DNA from: Hyphomicrobium sp. | Lineage (GTDB): Bacteria; Pseudomonadota; Alphaproteobacteria; Rhizobiales; Hyphomicrobiaceae | DNA: 64,000 bases | Direction of reading: 5' to 3' | Assembly: GCA_022844105.1 (NCBI GenBank) | Contig: JALHMJ010000001.1 | Location: 261,264-325,263, forward strand | Part shown: positions 19,948-31,740 of the stretch, in pieces | How the letters are laid out: each line of letters begins with the position of its first letter | Position numbering within the stretch: position 1 is the first letter of the stretch | Translations under genes and position numbers: made by a program | The notes under the pieces: generated by a model | What the model was told of the DNA's origin: nothing | Seen by the model: the letters and a program-made list of their open reading frames with translations, nothing else | Database searches by the model: none

Positions 19948-20853
19948 TCAAGTCCGCGTATTCTCACCCCAAGCGTAGAGGCCAACTCCGGCAAGGACCA
20001 TGCTCGAGCCGATAGCATCAGCGAGAGTGAAAGGTTCCCCCAATATCATCACGGCCAGTCCGATGGTCACGACGGGGGACACCGTAGAAATCATAGACAC
20101 CGTAGCGCTGGAGATACGCGCCAGACCTGCGTTGATGAGAAAAGTCGGCAGGACGGTTGCAACGATGGCGCAGCCGGCCGAGAGCCAGAGAAAGCGCGGC
20201 GTGGCGGCGAAACTTCCGCTTACAACGAGCTGGTGCAAAATGCAGAAAACGGATGCGCTCGTCAGTGCGATTGCAGTGAAGAGGGCGCTGCCCATGGGGG
20301 CCATGAAGCGTTTGGCATAAATCTGGTGCAACGCAAACGATATGGCCGCGCCGAGGACAAGCAGTGTACCGATGACGGTATCGCGTCCACCTTCCGGCAA
20401 ATCGATAAGAAAGACGATGGCGAGCCCGGTGTACGTGATTGCGGCTGCGATCAGGCCAAATCCCGTGACGCGCTCGCCGTAGAGCAGATAGCTGAGGAAC
20501 ATGACAAACAGCGGATACGTAAAAAGCACCAAACGTTCGAGCTGAGCGGTGATGAACATCAACCCGGCAAAGTCGAATTGCGATGCAACGTAGTATCCCA
20601 GAAAGCCGACGAACGCGGCGCGGGCGATGTCCATCGAAGAGGGCGGCGGTTCATTGCGTGCGCGGCGCTGCGTCCACGCCCAATAGCCGACGAGGGCAAA
20701 GACGGGCATGGCAAAAATCATTCGGTAGGCAAGCATCAGCGCCGCGTCGGCGTGATCCTGATAGGCGAGCTTGATGAAGATGGCCTTGGTCGAAAACAAG
20801 GTCGCACCGAGCCCCGCGAATAGAATGCCGAGCAGGGGTTGACGAGATGACAT
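19948..20853 (-). CDS. DMT family (EamA) transporter
   Basis: Multi-TM protein with two EamA-like halves, e.g. LTSASVFCILHQLV... and SMISTVSPVVTIGLAVMILGEPFTLADAIGSSMVLAGVGLYA. Confidence 0.92.
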   Translation of the reverse strand: MSSRQPLLGILFAGLGATLFSTKAIFIKLAYQDHADAALMLAYRMIFAMPVFALVGYWAWTQRRARNEPPPSSMDIARAAFVGFLGYYVASQFDFAGLMFITAQLERLVLFTYPLFVMFLSYLLYGERVTGFGLIAAAITYTGLAIVFLIDLPEGGRDTVIGTLLVLGAAISFALHQIYAKRFMAPMGSALFTAIALTSASVFCILHQLVVSGSFAATPRFLWLSAGCAIVATVLPTFLINAGLARISSATVSMISTVSPVVTIGLAVMILGEPFTLADAIGSSMVLAGVGLYAWGENTRT

Positions 20854-20948
20854 GGAATAAGCCCGGGCCAGGAGTTGGGCTCCTATGCCCGAGCCTTGAT
20901 TAAACGTCCACGTGGCGGATTAGAACGTTCCTCGCTCGACCCCAGAAT

Positions 20949-21149
20949 TTACGCGGGGTCCTTTCCTGGTTCCTCAACGGGCGGCAGATCGTCAGGGCTT
21001 CGATTGGGATCGACAGGAGCCTCGGAGGGGCGGCCAACTCCGGGCGCGGGTGGCGCAATCTTGTCGATCGGCTCACTGCGCGGGTCTTCTCCGGGTGCTT
21101 TGACACCGGGATTTTCCGGCCGTGTTGCGGGTGGGTTTGTCACGGTCAT
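20949..21149 (-). CDS. small Pro-rich hypothetical protein
   Basis: MTVTNPPATRPENPGVKAPGEDPRSEPIDKIAPPAPGVGRPSEAPVDPNRSPDDLPPVEEPGKDPA; coding status uncertain. Confidence 0.4.
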   Translation of the reverse strand: MTVTNPPATRPENPGVKAPGEDPRSEPIDKIAPPAPGVGRPSEAPVDPNRSPDDLPPVEEPGKDPA

Positions 21150-21247
21150 GCTCGCCTCCTCTTGGTTTACGGAGGAGAACGCGCGAGCGATGGCCACGTT
21201 CCGCATCAACGCTCATGCGGTCACGCGATTTGCAAGACAGTACCGGA

Positions 21248-21703
21248 TCAGTGGCGGGGGCCCGGTCCGCCGAAATATTGCGCCAGTTCTTCGTCAATCC
21301 GCTGGGCAGCCTGCCGCCAGTCGCCCGCGCGTCCAACTGTCGGAGATTCGACGGTGATGACCGCTTCCTCGATCGGCGCTGCGTCAGCGAGCTGCTGATG
21401 CGCGGTCGAAGGGGAGGGTGCATCGAGAGCGGTCGCGGGTTCTGCAATCGCGGTGTGGGTGTGCATGCGGATCGGATCGCGGGCGGGCAATGTGCACAGG
21501 CGTTGCGCCAGCAGCTGCAATTCCGTCATAATGGCCTCGCGCCGTAGCTCGTGCAGCATGGACACACTGCGCACTTCCTTCAGCAGCTGATCATCGGCGC
21601 GGCGAATGGCGTCTGAGAGATCGCGGACGAGATCGAGTTCGCTGCGGGAGGTCTCGTTGAGGCGGGTCAAGAGGTCGTGGACGTGCTGCGGCAGTGCGCT
21701 CAT
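21248..21703 (-). CDS. hypothetical protein (probable coiled coil)
   Basis: MSALPQHVHDLLTRLNETSRSELDLVRDLSDAIRRADDQLLKEVRSVSMLHELRREAIMTELQLLAQRL... Confidence 0.6.
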   Translation of the reverse strand: MSALPQHVHDLLTRLNETSRSELDLVRDLSDAIRRADDQLLKEVRSVSMLHELRREAIMTELQLLAQRLCTLPARDPIRMHTHTAIAEPATALDAPSPSTAHQQLADAAPIEEAVITVESPTVGRAGDWRQAAQRIDEELAQYFGGPGPRH

Positions 21704-21837
21704 GGCTGATCCCTCGTGTCGTCTTGCAGTCCGCCCCTTGGCAGTGAAAACGCTTGATTCCAATGGCCGAAAAGTGTCGCGAGAGGTGCCCGGTGCGAGC
21801 ATAACCCGCGCATTGCAAACGACCGTTCGGTTAAGGC

Positions 21838-22707
21838 TCAGCGGCTGCTTAACGCGAGGCGGAATTTGGATGTTGCGACGAGAGATGGCCCAGGTTCGGG
21901 CGCGCCGGCCGCCGGCTTTGCGATGGAGGGGTAGGCGGCGGCCAAGGCAGCGAGCGCCGCGCGGGCAGCACTCGCAGCGTCCGGATTCGACGCGTCGAGC
22001 GATGGCAACACGATCGCGGATTTGATCTTGGCTGCTTGAAACAGCCCGTAGCCGTCGAGATACGCATCGGGTTCGTCGGGTCTGCGTTTGGCTCGTGCGT
22101 ATTGCAAAGCGGCGCGATCCATCAGATCGGCGAACACAGCCGTGATATCCTTTGGTGTTGGGGAGCCCGGCGCTTTTGCGGCCGCGCCATCGAGTGCTGC
22201 GAATACTGCCTTAGCGGCCGCGTCCACTTTGGCGGGCGGCGCGTTGGAATTGGCAAGGTCCCCGGTTGACTGCATGAGGTCGTCGAATTCATTGACGCCG
22301 AGATTTGTTAGTGCCGGTTCGAGGTCGACGTAGATTTCGCTGCGGGCATGGGCGAACATTTCCGCGCCGGATTGAGCGTTTCCGGCCGCGTAGGCGGCCA
22401 GTCCGGCGAGATAGTGGGCGCGGATCACTTCAAGGCCGGTGAGATAGACCACGGGATCGGTCGTGGCCTTGCTGGCGTCGAACGCGGCCTCGCCTCCAAG
22501 AGCACTTGCACCGCCTTCGCCACCTTCGCCGCCCTCACCACCTTCGCCGCCCTGGGCCACACTGAGGGCGCTGGGGCCTTCGCCTGCGTGGACGGTCGCG
22601 GAATGGCCGTCGTCGGCCGCGGCGGCGGGGATTGTCAAACTACTCGTCACTGGCAGAATGGCTCCTGCCACCGTAAGAGATGTCCAAAGTCGGCGCGTTT
22701 TTCGCAT
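21838..22707 (-). CDS. exported hypothetical protein with (Gly-Gly-Glu)n tract
   Basis: Signal peptide followed by AQGGEGGEGGEGGEGGASALGGEAAF and an Ala-rich alpha-helical domain; divergent from the PKHD hydroxylase. Confidence 0.75.
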   Translation of the reverse strand: MRKTRRLWTSLTVAGAILPVTSSLTIPAAAADDGHSATVHAGEGPSALSVAQGGEGGEGGEGGEGGASALGGEAAFDASKATTDPVVYLTGLEVIRAHYLAGLAAYAAGNAQSGAEMFAHARSEIYVDLEPALTNLGVNEFDDLMQSTGDLANSNAPPAKVDAAAKAVFAALDGAAAKAPGSPTPKDITAVFADLMDRAALQYARAKRRPDEPDAYLDGYGLFQAAKIKSAIVLPSLDASNPDAASAARAALAALAAAYPSIAKPAAGAPEPGPSLVATSKFRLALSSR

Positions 22708-22735
22708 AATTCCGCGTCCTCGATTGGAAGCTTGA

Positions 22736-23404
22736 ATGGTGCTGGTTCATATCCCGAATGTGCTCGATGCTGCAATGCTCGGAAACGTGCGATTGCTTGC
22801 CGAAGGTTTGCAGTGGGGAGCGGGCGCGGCAACGGCGGGATGGCATGCGCGAGCTGTCAAAAACAACGATCAAGCGCTGGCGGGGCCGGTTCTGGAACGG
22901 TTGCAAAATCTGGTGGTCGCCGCGCTGCAGGCAAACCCCGTATTGCAATCGATGGCTCTGCCGCGGCGGATGTTGCCGCCGCTTGTTTCCAGATGCGAGG
23001 CCGGACAGGGCTACGGGACGCATGTTGACGACGCCCTCATTGGTGCGGCGGGGATCCGAAGCGATTTGTCGGTGACGGTTTTTCTGTCCGATCCGAAAAC
23101 CTATGTCGGCGGCGAACTGATGGTGGAGACGCTGGCAGGTGAGGACGATGCCAAGTTCCCGGCCGGCGATGCCGTTTTGTATCCTTCATCGTTGCTGCAC
23201 CGTGTGGCGCCAGTCACCGCGGGTCAGCGGCTTGTTGCCGTGACGTGGATCGAAAGCCGCGTGCGCGACCCGGGACAACGCGAGATCTTGTTCGATCTCG
23301 ACCGGGTGCGCCGCGCGATCTTTGACAAAGAGGGCAAGACCGGCACGTTCGATCTCGTCGCTAAATCGTATGCGAACCTTTTGCGGAGCTGGGCCGACGG
23401 GTAA
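22736..23404 (+). CDS. PKHD-type hydroxylase / Fe(II)-2OG dioxygenase (PiuC family)
   Basis: YGTHVDDALIG (HxD), VYVGGEL-like YVGGELMVET, LHRVAPVTAGQRLVAVTWIES. Confidence 0.92.
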   Translation: MVLVHIPNVLDAAMLGNVRLLAEGLQWGAGAATAGWHARAVKNNDQALAGPVLERLQNLVVAALQANPVLQSMALPRRMLPPLVSRCEAGQGYGTHVDDALIGAAGIRSDLSVTVFLSDPKTYVGGELMVETLAGEDDAKFPAGDAVLYPSSLLHRVAPVTAGQRLVAVTWIESRVRDPGQREILFDLDRVRRAIFDKEGKTGTFDLVAKSYANLLRSWADG

Positions 23405-23551
23405 GCCGCAGCACTATCTGGTCAAGTGACCTACTGAGGGTGCGGACTTAGATTGCAGCGCCTAAAATTTCTTACAGCGGCTTGCGAAGATCGTTTTGAC
23501 TGTGACTGGATGTTCTGGTTAGGCTCAATTGCGTTTCAATGGATAGTTTGA

Positions 23552-24064
23552 ATGATCAGATTTTTGCTAACGCTCTTCATGTTGGTTACCTTTTCCGTTT
23601 GCGTGAAAGCCGAGTGGATCTACCAGTTGGAGGAAAACCCTTTTGAGGGGGATCAGCACATCGGTGTGGCAATTGAGTATTCGGGCTACATGGCTGGATT
23701 TCGGTGCTCTGGACCAGATGACCTGGAATTGGTTTTTGTGACGCCGGAGAAGGCTGAAGGATCACAGGAAACTAGGTTGCTCCAGGCGCTGCCTCAGAGT
23801 TTGCTCGTAGTGGTAGATGGTGCAGAAAAGCTCGAATTTGAAGCCAAGCTCGATGTGACGCCAGACGGCGAAAAATACCGTCTAACAGCATCTGGCGACG
23901 GGTTGGTAGATCTGATTTTCGCCACTTCCGGCGCGAAGCGTCGCTTTGCCGTTGCGCAGGAGGCGTTTGGCAAGGTCGGGCATTCGAAGACGTTCAGCGC
24001 TGGCGGATCATCGCGTGTGCTAAAGCGGCTAATTGAGGGGTGCAAACTGAAGGAGCCGACATAA
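23552..24064 (+). CDS. secreted hypothetical protein
   Basis: Signal peptide MIRFLLTLFMLVTFSVCVKAEW; lower-GC sequence than neighbours. Confidence 0.65.
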   Translation: MIRFLLTLFMLVTFSVCVKAEWIYQLEENPFEGDQHIGVAIEYSGYMAGFRCSGPDDLELVFVTPEKAEGSQETRLLQALPQSLLVVVDGAEKLEFEAKLDVTPDGEKYRLTASGDGLVDLIFATSGAKRRFAVAQEAFGKVGHSKTFSAGGSSRVLKRLIEGCKLKEPT

Positions 24065-24107
24065 CGTCCAAGCTCTTGCCAACTGACTCGATGTGACCAA
24101 TGTCATG

Positions 24108-24533
24108 CTACCGGTCCTCGTATCGGTCCTTGAGTTCTCTGGTGCGGGCGTCCGTCTTTGCCGTTTTGCAGCCGAGGATATCGACGGTTGCGCCACTGCC
24201 GTTGGTCCAGAACATCGCAACGTGGTTGTCGCATTCCGCATCACGAAAGGCGACCCAGGCGCGCTGGGAATTGCGGAGTGCGTTTTCCCACGATTTTGCG
24301 TCCCAGGGAGGATCATCCGCCGCCATGGCGGGGATCGCCTTCAGTGCTGTCTGATACGCGGTATTGAGTTCGGCGTCGGCCTTGGCGAATTCCGCCGACG
24401 CGCACTGGTTCATTTCAGCGGTCGATAAGGCCTGTGCACATTCGACTTGAGGCGGGTCATCGGCATGGGCAAGCTGCAGCGGCATTAGCAGAACGAGCAC
24501 TTGTGTGATGGCGAGGTGTTTGGCGTGTCGCAT
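24108..24533 (-). CDS. lysozyme inhibitor LprI family protein (DUF1311)
   Basis: VECAQALSTAEMNQCASAEFAKADAELNTAYQTAL...NALRNSQRAWVAFRDAECD. Confidence 0.88.
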   Translation of the reverse strand: MRHAKHLAITQVLVLLMPLQLAHADDPPQVECAQALSTAEMNQCASAEFAKADAELNTAYQTALKAIPAMAADDPPWDAKSWENALRNSQRAWVAFRDAECDNHVAMFWTNGSGATVDILGCKTAKTDARTRELKDRYEDR

Positions 24534-24626
24534 GGATGGCTCCGATGACTAGTCAACCATTTCTTAACCTTGATGACGAAAGCATAACAACAGTATCAAC
24601 TGACCGACCCACTTGTTCAGAGGGCC

Positions 24627-25331
24627 ATGCCGACATCATCCGTCCGTCGGGCGTCCGCGCATTCGATGCCGGCCGCCAATGTCTCGTCCCAGCTCATGGG
24701 ATCGGACACACGCCGTCGCAGAACCGATGCTCCCATTCTGGTTCCACTCGACCTGTTACGGCCGACGCAGGGCGCCGTCGGCATGCGGGCGGTGGCGGCC
24801 AAGCGGGAGAAAGTCGCGCGGCGCGCCGAGTGCCGTACGCAGATCCAGCGTTATCTGGAGAAGCGCCCCATTCCCGCGGTGCGTGGTCCCGACGACGGCT
24901 ACTACATCATCGATCACCATCACTTGAGCGTGGCGCTGCTGCAGAACGAAGTGACCGAGGCCTTTATACAGGTGATCGGCGATCTGTCGGGGCTGACGCG
25001 CTCGGATTTCTGGCGGCTGATGGCCAAGCGCGGTTGTGTGCATCCGTTCGATCATCATGGCCAGCGCATTGCGCCGTCGGCGCTGCCGGGCGCAATCCGG
25101 CAACTGAAGCGTGATGCGCATCGTGATCTCGCCTGGTCAGTTCGGGAGGCCGGCGGCTTCATGAAGTCGGATCTGCCTTATTCCGAGTTCCGATGGGCGC
25201 AGTTTTTTCGGTCGCGCATTCCGCGAACGTCGGTGCTGCGTGACTTCGAATATGCGCACGACCGCGGCATGATGCTGGCGCGCTCGGAGGCTGCTTCGCA
25301 TCTGCCGGGGTTCGACGGCCTCAGACTATAG
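24627..25331 (+). CDS. ParB-like domain protein (ParBc_2 type)
   Basis: LVPLDLLRPTQGAVGMRAVAAKREKV...PVRGPDDGYYIIDHHHLSVALLQNEV...; no ParA neighbour. Confidence 0.75.
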   Translation: MPTSSVRRASAHSMPAANVSSQLMGSDTRRRRTDAPILVPLDLLRPTQGAVGMRAVAAKREKVARRAECRTQIQRYLEKRPIPAVRGPDDGYYIIDHHHLSVALLQNEVTEAFIQVIGDLSGLTRSDFWRLMAKRGCVHPFDHHGQRIAPSALPGAIRQLKRDAHRDLAWSVREAGGFMKSDLPYSEFRWAQFFRSRIPRTSVLRDFEYAHDRGMMLARSEAASHLPGFDGLRL

Positions 25332-25339
25332 CGATCGGC

Positions 25340-25801
25340 TCAACCGCGGCCGCGATAGGGCGCGACGCCCTGATCGGGCAGCCAGACGCCCGCTGGCACT
25401 TCACCGCGCTGCCAGAACACGTCAATCGGCATGCCGCCGCGCGGGTACCAGTAGCCGCCGATGCGCAGGAAATGCGGATCGAGCAGGTTTGCGATCCGTC
25501 TGCCGATCGCGACGGTGCAGTCCTCGTGGAAAGCGCCGTGGTTGCGGAATGAGCCAAGGTAGAGTTTCAACGACTTGCTTTCGACGAGCCACTGCTTGGG
25601 CACATAGTCGATCATCAGATGCGCGAAGTCGGGCTGGCCGGTGACCGGGCACAGAGATGTAAATTCCGGTTGCGTAAATCGGGCGACATAGAGCGTATCG
25701 GGATGCGGGTTGGGTACGCGTTCGAGCAGCGCCGCTTCCGGGCTAGCGGGCAACGAGGTCTGCTGACCCAATTGTGTGACGGGCGGGGCCTTGTGTGCCA
25801 T
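25340..25801 (-). CDS. queF: preQ1 synthase (NADPH-dependent 7-cyano-7-deazaguanine reductase)
   Basis: [57 protein letters not shown]. Confidence 0.97.
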   Translation of the reverse strand: MAHKAPPVTQLGQQTSLPASPEAALLERVPNPHPDTLYVARFTQPEFTSLCPVTGQPDFAHLMIDYVPKQWLVESKSLKLYLGSFRNHGAFHEDCTVAIGRRIANLLDPHFLRIGGYWYPRGGMPIDVFWQRGEVPAGVWLPDQGVAPYRGRG

Positions 25802-25804
25802 GAT

Positions 25805-26191
25805 CTACTCCGCGGCCCGCCGCAGCGGCGGCTGCGGTCCGTTATAGATGCATCCCTCGTGGCAGCTGTCGCGGTGGATCTCGATTTGCGCGAGGCCCGG
25901 CACCTTGTTGTCGAGCCGATGCCAGATCCACATGGCGATCCGTTCAAGCGTCGGGGCGGCGAGCCCCTCGACCTCGTTCAACATTCGATGATCGAGAGCA
26001 TCCTGACAATCGACAAGGGCTGCCGATAAATCATCAAAGTGAAACACCACGCCGGTTTCGCGATCGGGCTCCCCGTCGATACACACGCGGGCACGAAACG
26101 AATGCCCGTGGATGCGGGAATTCGGATGGCCCGGAGGTGCGGACGGCAGGTAGTGGGCCGCCTCAAAGAGGAAATCGCGGTAGATGCGCAT
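25805..26191 (-). CDS. queD: 6-carboxytetrahydropterin synthase
   Basis: FEAAHYLPSAPPGHPNSRIHGHSFRARVCIDG...LDHRMLNEVEGLAAPTLERIAMWIW. Confidence 0.95.
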   Translation of the reverse strand: MRIYRDFLFEAAHYLPSAPPGHPNSRIHGHSFRARVCIDGEPDRETGVVFHFDDLSAALVDCQDALDHRMLNEVEGLAAPTLERIAMWIWHRLDNKVPGLAQIEIHRDSCHEGCIYNGPQPPLRRAAE

Positions 26192-26272
26192 GGGGGAGGG
26201 AATAGGGGGGAAGCAGGGCCCGTGCAAGGGGCGGCGATGTCTCGGGGTTAAGCCGAGGCCGGGCTGGCTGGG

Positions 26273-26902
26273 TTAGGGAATTCCCAGAATTTTATGGGTC
26301 TGGACGGAGAGACGCCAAGGCGGGTTTCTCTTGCAGTAGGAGATCGCTGCGGCCGTGTTTGCCTCACGGTCGGGCCCGTCCATGGGTTGCAGGAAGCGAT
26401 GCTCGAATTCCAGATCGCGGTATTGCTCCGGTTCAATGCCGGCTTGGGGATAGACAAGTTTCAGTTCGTCACCCCACTGCTGGACCAAAGGCTGACCCGC
26501 TTTCGGGCTGACGCAGACCCAGTCGATGTCTTGGGGAACCGCGAGCGTTCCGTTGGTTTCGATGGCGATCTGGAAGCCGCGGGCATGCAGGGCCTCGATC
26601 AGGTCCTGATCGACCTGAAGCATCGGTTCACCGCCGGTCAGAACGATCATGGCCGGACCATGGTTGGCTGTGACGGCCGCGCGGCACGCCTGCGCCAAAG
26701 CATCGGCAGTCGCAAACTTGCCGCCGCCTATGCCGTCCGTGCCGACGAAATCCGTGTCACAGAAGCGGCATTGCGCAGTGGCCCGGTCCACTTCGCGACC
26801 GGACCATAAGTTGCAACCCGCGAAGCGGCAGAACACAGCGGGGGTCCCAGCGTTCGCGCCTTCGCCTTGCAGTGTGTAGAAGATTTCCTTGACCTGATAC
26901 AT
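26273..26902 (-). CDS. queE: 7-carboxy-7-deazaguanine synthase
   Basis: YTLQGEGANAGTPAVFCRFAGCNLWSG...CRFCDTDFVGTDG...VLTGGEPMLQVD. Confidence 0.96.
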   Translation of the reverse strand: MYQVKEIFYTLQGEGANAGTPAVFCRFAGCNLWSGREVDRATAQCRFCDTDFVGTDGIGGGKFATADALAQACRAAVTANHGPAMIVLTGGEPMLQVDQDLIEALHARGFQIAIETNGTLAVPQDIDWVCVSPKAGQPLVQQWGDELKLVYPQAGIEPEQYRDLEFEHRFLQPMDGPDREANTAAAISYCKRNPPWRLSVQTHKILGIP

Positions 26903-26952
26903 GGGCCCACACGTAGCTAGCCCGTGGCAGGTGTCAAGATCGGGGGCGAGGC

Positions 26953-27660
26953 ATGCCGAACGCGGAGCGGACTTACAAGTATTTCGACCTCGTCATGGTG
27001 GCCTTCGTGGTCGTGCTGGTCTGTTCGAACCTGATCGGGCCCGCGAAGGCGGCTCAGATCGACCTGCCGCTCATTGGTGCGGTGACCTTCGGCGCCGGAG
27101 TCTTGTTCTTTCCGATTTCATACATTTTCGGCGACATCCTGACGGAAGTGTATGGGTATGCGCGGGCCCGGCGCGTCATTTGGACGGGGTTTGCTGCGCT
27201 GATTTTTGCAGCCGTCATGGCCGCCGTCGTTGTGGCACTGCCGCCGGCGCCGACGTGGGAAAACCAGAAGGTCTATGAGATCGCGTTCGGCAATACGTGG
27301 CGCATCGCGGGGGCGTCCATGATCGCCTACTTCTGTGGCGAATTCGTCAACTCGTTCGTGCTGGCAAAAATGAAGGTGGCGACGAAGGGCGCTTATATGC
27401 GCACACGCTTTGTTGCCTCGACGGTCGCAGGCGAAGCGGTCGACAGCGCCATTTTCTATCCGCTCGCCTTCTGGAATTCCGGCATCATGCCCAACGATCT
27501 CGTGCTGACGCTTGTCGTCTCGCAATTCGTAGCCAAGACGCTCGTTGAAGTCGCGTTTCTGCCGGTCACAACCCGCATCGTGACGGCGTTGAAAAAAGCC
27601 GAGCAGGAGGACCATTACGACCGTGACACGGACTTCAATCCATTCACGCTGAAGGAGTGA
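26953..27660 (+). CDS. yhhQ: queuosine precursor transporter (YhhQ/COG1738 family)
   Basis: YKYFDLVMVAFVVVLVCSNLIGPAKAAQ...FFPISYIFGDILTEVYGYARARRVIWTGF. Confidence 0.94.
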   Translation: MPNAERTYKYFDLVMVAFVVVLVCSNLIGPAKAAQIDLPLIGAVTFGAGVLFFPISYIFGDILTEVYGYARARRVIWTGFAALIFAAVMAAVVVALPPAPTWENQKVYEIAFGNTWRIAGASMIAYFCGEFVNSFVLAKMKVATKGAYMRTRFVASTVAGEAVDSAIFYPLAFWNSGIMPNDLVLTLVVSQFVAKTLVEVAFLPVTTRIVTALKKAEQEDHYDRDTDFNPFTLKE

Positions 27661-28009
27661 GGGCCGCCGCGCTTGTCGATCAGTTCAAAGGCGGTGCGAA
27701 TGCCGGCGTGCCGTTCGGGCAGATGTCCGTTGATTGGACAGAGCGTCGCTAGAACCGCAAGAGCGGCAACGATGTGAACGAGGTGGCGGGCGGATGATTG
27801 AAAATTGATATACATGGCACACAGTCACGAATGGGATGAGCGCTTTGTCGGTCATCGCGTGCCGTTCGTCTGTTCCGCCGGGCACAGCGGGCTCGGTTAG
27901 CGTTCAATTTACCAAACCTATTGGGCATTTGACTAACCGCGAAGAGCGTATGTTGACCCGCAATCCACAGAGGGGTCGCTGCCGGGAGGCGGGCGATGAG
28001 CGGGGGCAT

Positions 28010-28849
28010 ATGCGCGCGATCAGATCAGTTTGCGTTGGCGGCATCGTTGCCATGTTGGCGGTCGTTCTCCACGTGCAGGAAGCTGCCGCGAAGCCACGCT
28101 TGCGCATGATGGAAACATTCTCTTCGACATCAAAACCGCACGATTCGCCGCACGCAAGGACAGACGAGGATGCTGCGGAGAAACTGCCGCTCGACCACAG
28201 CGATGCCGATTCTGATGCGCCTATCGTGCGGCCGTTAACCGTCGATTTACCCAGCTTCGGCGGCAAGGTCACGCCGCCGGAGGTTGTCAAGGTTATGGAC
28301 TTGCCGGATGCGCCCGAGTTTCAGCGCGAGGATGGCGGCTACGTAGATCTGGGTTGGCATTTCATCGGCAGGTCGGGGGGCGAATGGGTGGGCTTCATCG
28401 GCTCGACTACCGAATATCTGACAGTCTCGCCCGAGCAGCTTGCTGCCATCATGTTGGCGGCGAATATCACACGGCTGCCTGATGTTCCGGTCCGCTTGAG
28501 CGGCCGAACTAAATCGACGTCGCAGGGTTCGGATCGAGGCTGGGGCACGATCGGCCTGGTGAGCACCATCGTGTCGGTGATCGCGGCTTTTATGTTGATC
28601 CGCTATTTGCAATGGAAAGCGGCGATGGGCGCGGCATTCCTAATTCGTCGTCTCTTGCAATGGTTCCGCGATCCATCGGGCGCCTCATGGACCGCTGTGG
28701 CGGAACGTCATGTGGCCGTCACTGCGGCCGGTCTTAAGGCAAAGGCATCGTCGCGCCCCGCCGCGCCGTCTCGGGCACAGCGACCGGCAGTTGTCCGATC
28801 ATCAACAGTGGTGAAGGGGTCTGCGTCCATTTTCGGTAGCCGCGCATAG
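28010..28849 (+). CDS. hypothetical exported/membrane protein
   Basis: N-terminal signal-like segment, one internal TM (IGLVSTIVSVIAAFMLIRYL); no recognised domain. Confidence 0.7.
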   Translation: MRAIRSVCVGGIVAMLAVVLHVQEAAAKPRLRMMETFSSTSKPHDSPHARTDEDAAEKLPLDHSDADSDAPIVRPLTVDLPSFGGKVTPPEVVKVMDLPDAPEFQREDGGYVDLGWHFIGRSGGEWVGFIGSTTEYLTVSPEQLAAIMLAANITRLPDVPVRLSGRTKSTSQGSDRGWGTIGLVSTIVSVIAAFMLIRYLQWKAAMGAAFLIRRLLQWFRDPSGASWTAVAERHVAVTAAGLKAKASSRPAAPSRAQRPAVVRSSTVVKGSASIFGSRA

Positions 28850-28856
28850 ATCGGCT

Positions 28857-31043
<2,187 letters not shown>

Positions 31044-31201
31044 TTTTACCGCGGCGGGCAAAATCAGGGTTGCAAGGACGCCAGCCCGAAAATCGTACGG
31101 GGCTTTACTTCGCTTTAAGTGGTGGCGCGTTAGAACGGTCTCGTTCCCGGTTTGATAGTTCCTGCGTCACCACGAACAGCCAGAAGTGTTGCGTACATCC
31201 C

Positions 31202-31504
31202 ATGTATGATTGGCGATCGAGGGTCCGACAGGTTCTTGTGCTGCTTACGAGCCTGTGCGCGACGGCCTACTTCACCCATCACGCAATCCACGGACGGCAT
31301 GGTCTCGAGGCGCGCTCGGCATTGATCGAGCGGGCGGATCTCCTTGAATTCGAGATCCGGAGTCTCGAGACCGTGCGCTCCCGTCTGCGCCACGATGTGG
31401 CTCTTCTGACGAGAAACCAACCCGACTCCGACTTCATTGAAGAAATTGCGCGCGATGTCCTGGGCTATGTTCATCCCGACGACCGCGTGATCGTCACCCG
31501 CTGA
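31202..31504 (+). CDS. FtsB/DivIC family septum formation initiator
   Basis: TM segment plus coiled coil (LEARSALIERADLLEFEIRSLETVRSRLRHDVALL) and ...DFIEEIARDVLGYVHPDDRVIVTR; after eno. Confidence 0.88.
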   Translation: MYDWRSRVRQVLVLLTSLCATAYFTHHAIHGRHGLEARSALIERADLLEFEIRSLETVRSRLRHDVALLTRNQPDSDFIEEIARDVLGYVHPDDRVIVTR

Positions 31505-31512
31505 CGGGCCGC

Positions 31513-31740
31513 CTACTGCCCGTGCCGGAAAACGATGGCCCAGATGTATGCGGGAAGCCGCCCGCTCTTGCTTTCGACGCCGAGGCGGCGCGCGAGTTCG
31601 TAGCCGCGCTGTTCGACCTCCTGCACGGCACTGTCGCTATCGCGTCCATCGACCGAAAGCGGGGTGTGAGGCGTCGCTACCGCAAGGTAATCCTGGAGGG
31701 TCACATTCGCGGTGGGGTTGGTTCGTACGAGATCGTCCAT
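31513..31740 (-). CDS. small hypothetical protein
   Basis: MDDLVRTNPTANVTLQDYLAVATPHTPLSVDGRDSDSAVQEVEQRGYELARRLGVESKSGRLPAYIWAIVFRHGQ. Confidence 0.55.
   Translation of the reverse strand: MDDLVRTNPTANVTLQDYLAVATPHTPLSVDGRDSDSAVQEVEQRGYELARRLGVESKSGRLPAYIWAIVFRHGQ

Noticed and set aside
19846-20823. 325-aa plus-strand ORF antisense to the EamA transporter
   Set aside because: Low-complexity, charged shadow ORF; the transporter reading has coherent TM segments.
22495-22560. GGE-coding 9-nt repeat as a possible CRISPR or minisatellite
   Set aside because: Short, in-frame, codon-variable repeat within a coding sequence; no spacers.
27615-27815. 66-aa minus-strand ORF with a signal-like N-terminus next to yhhQ
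   Set aside because: Overlaps the end of yhhQ and has no supporting homology; insufficient evidence.
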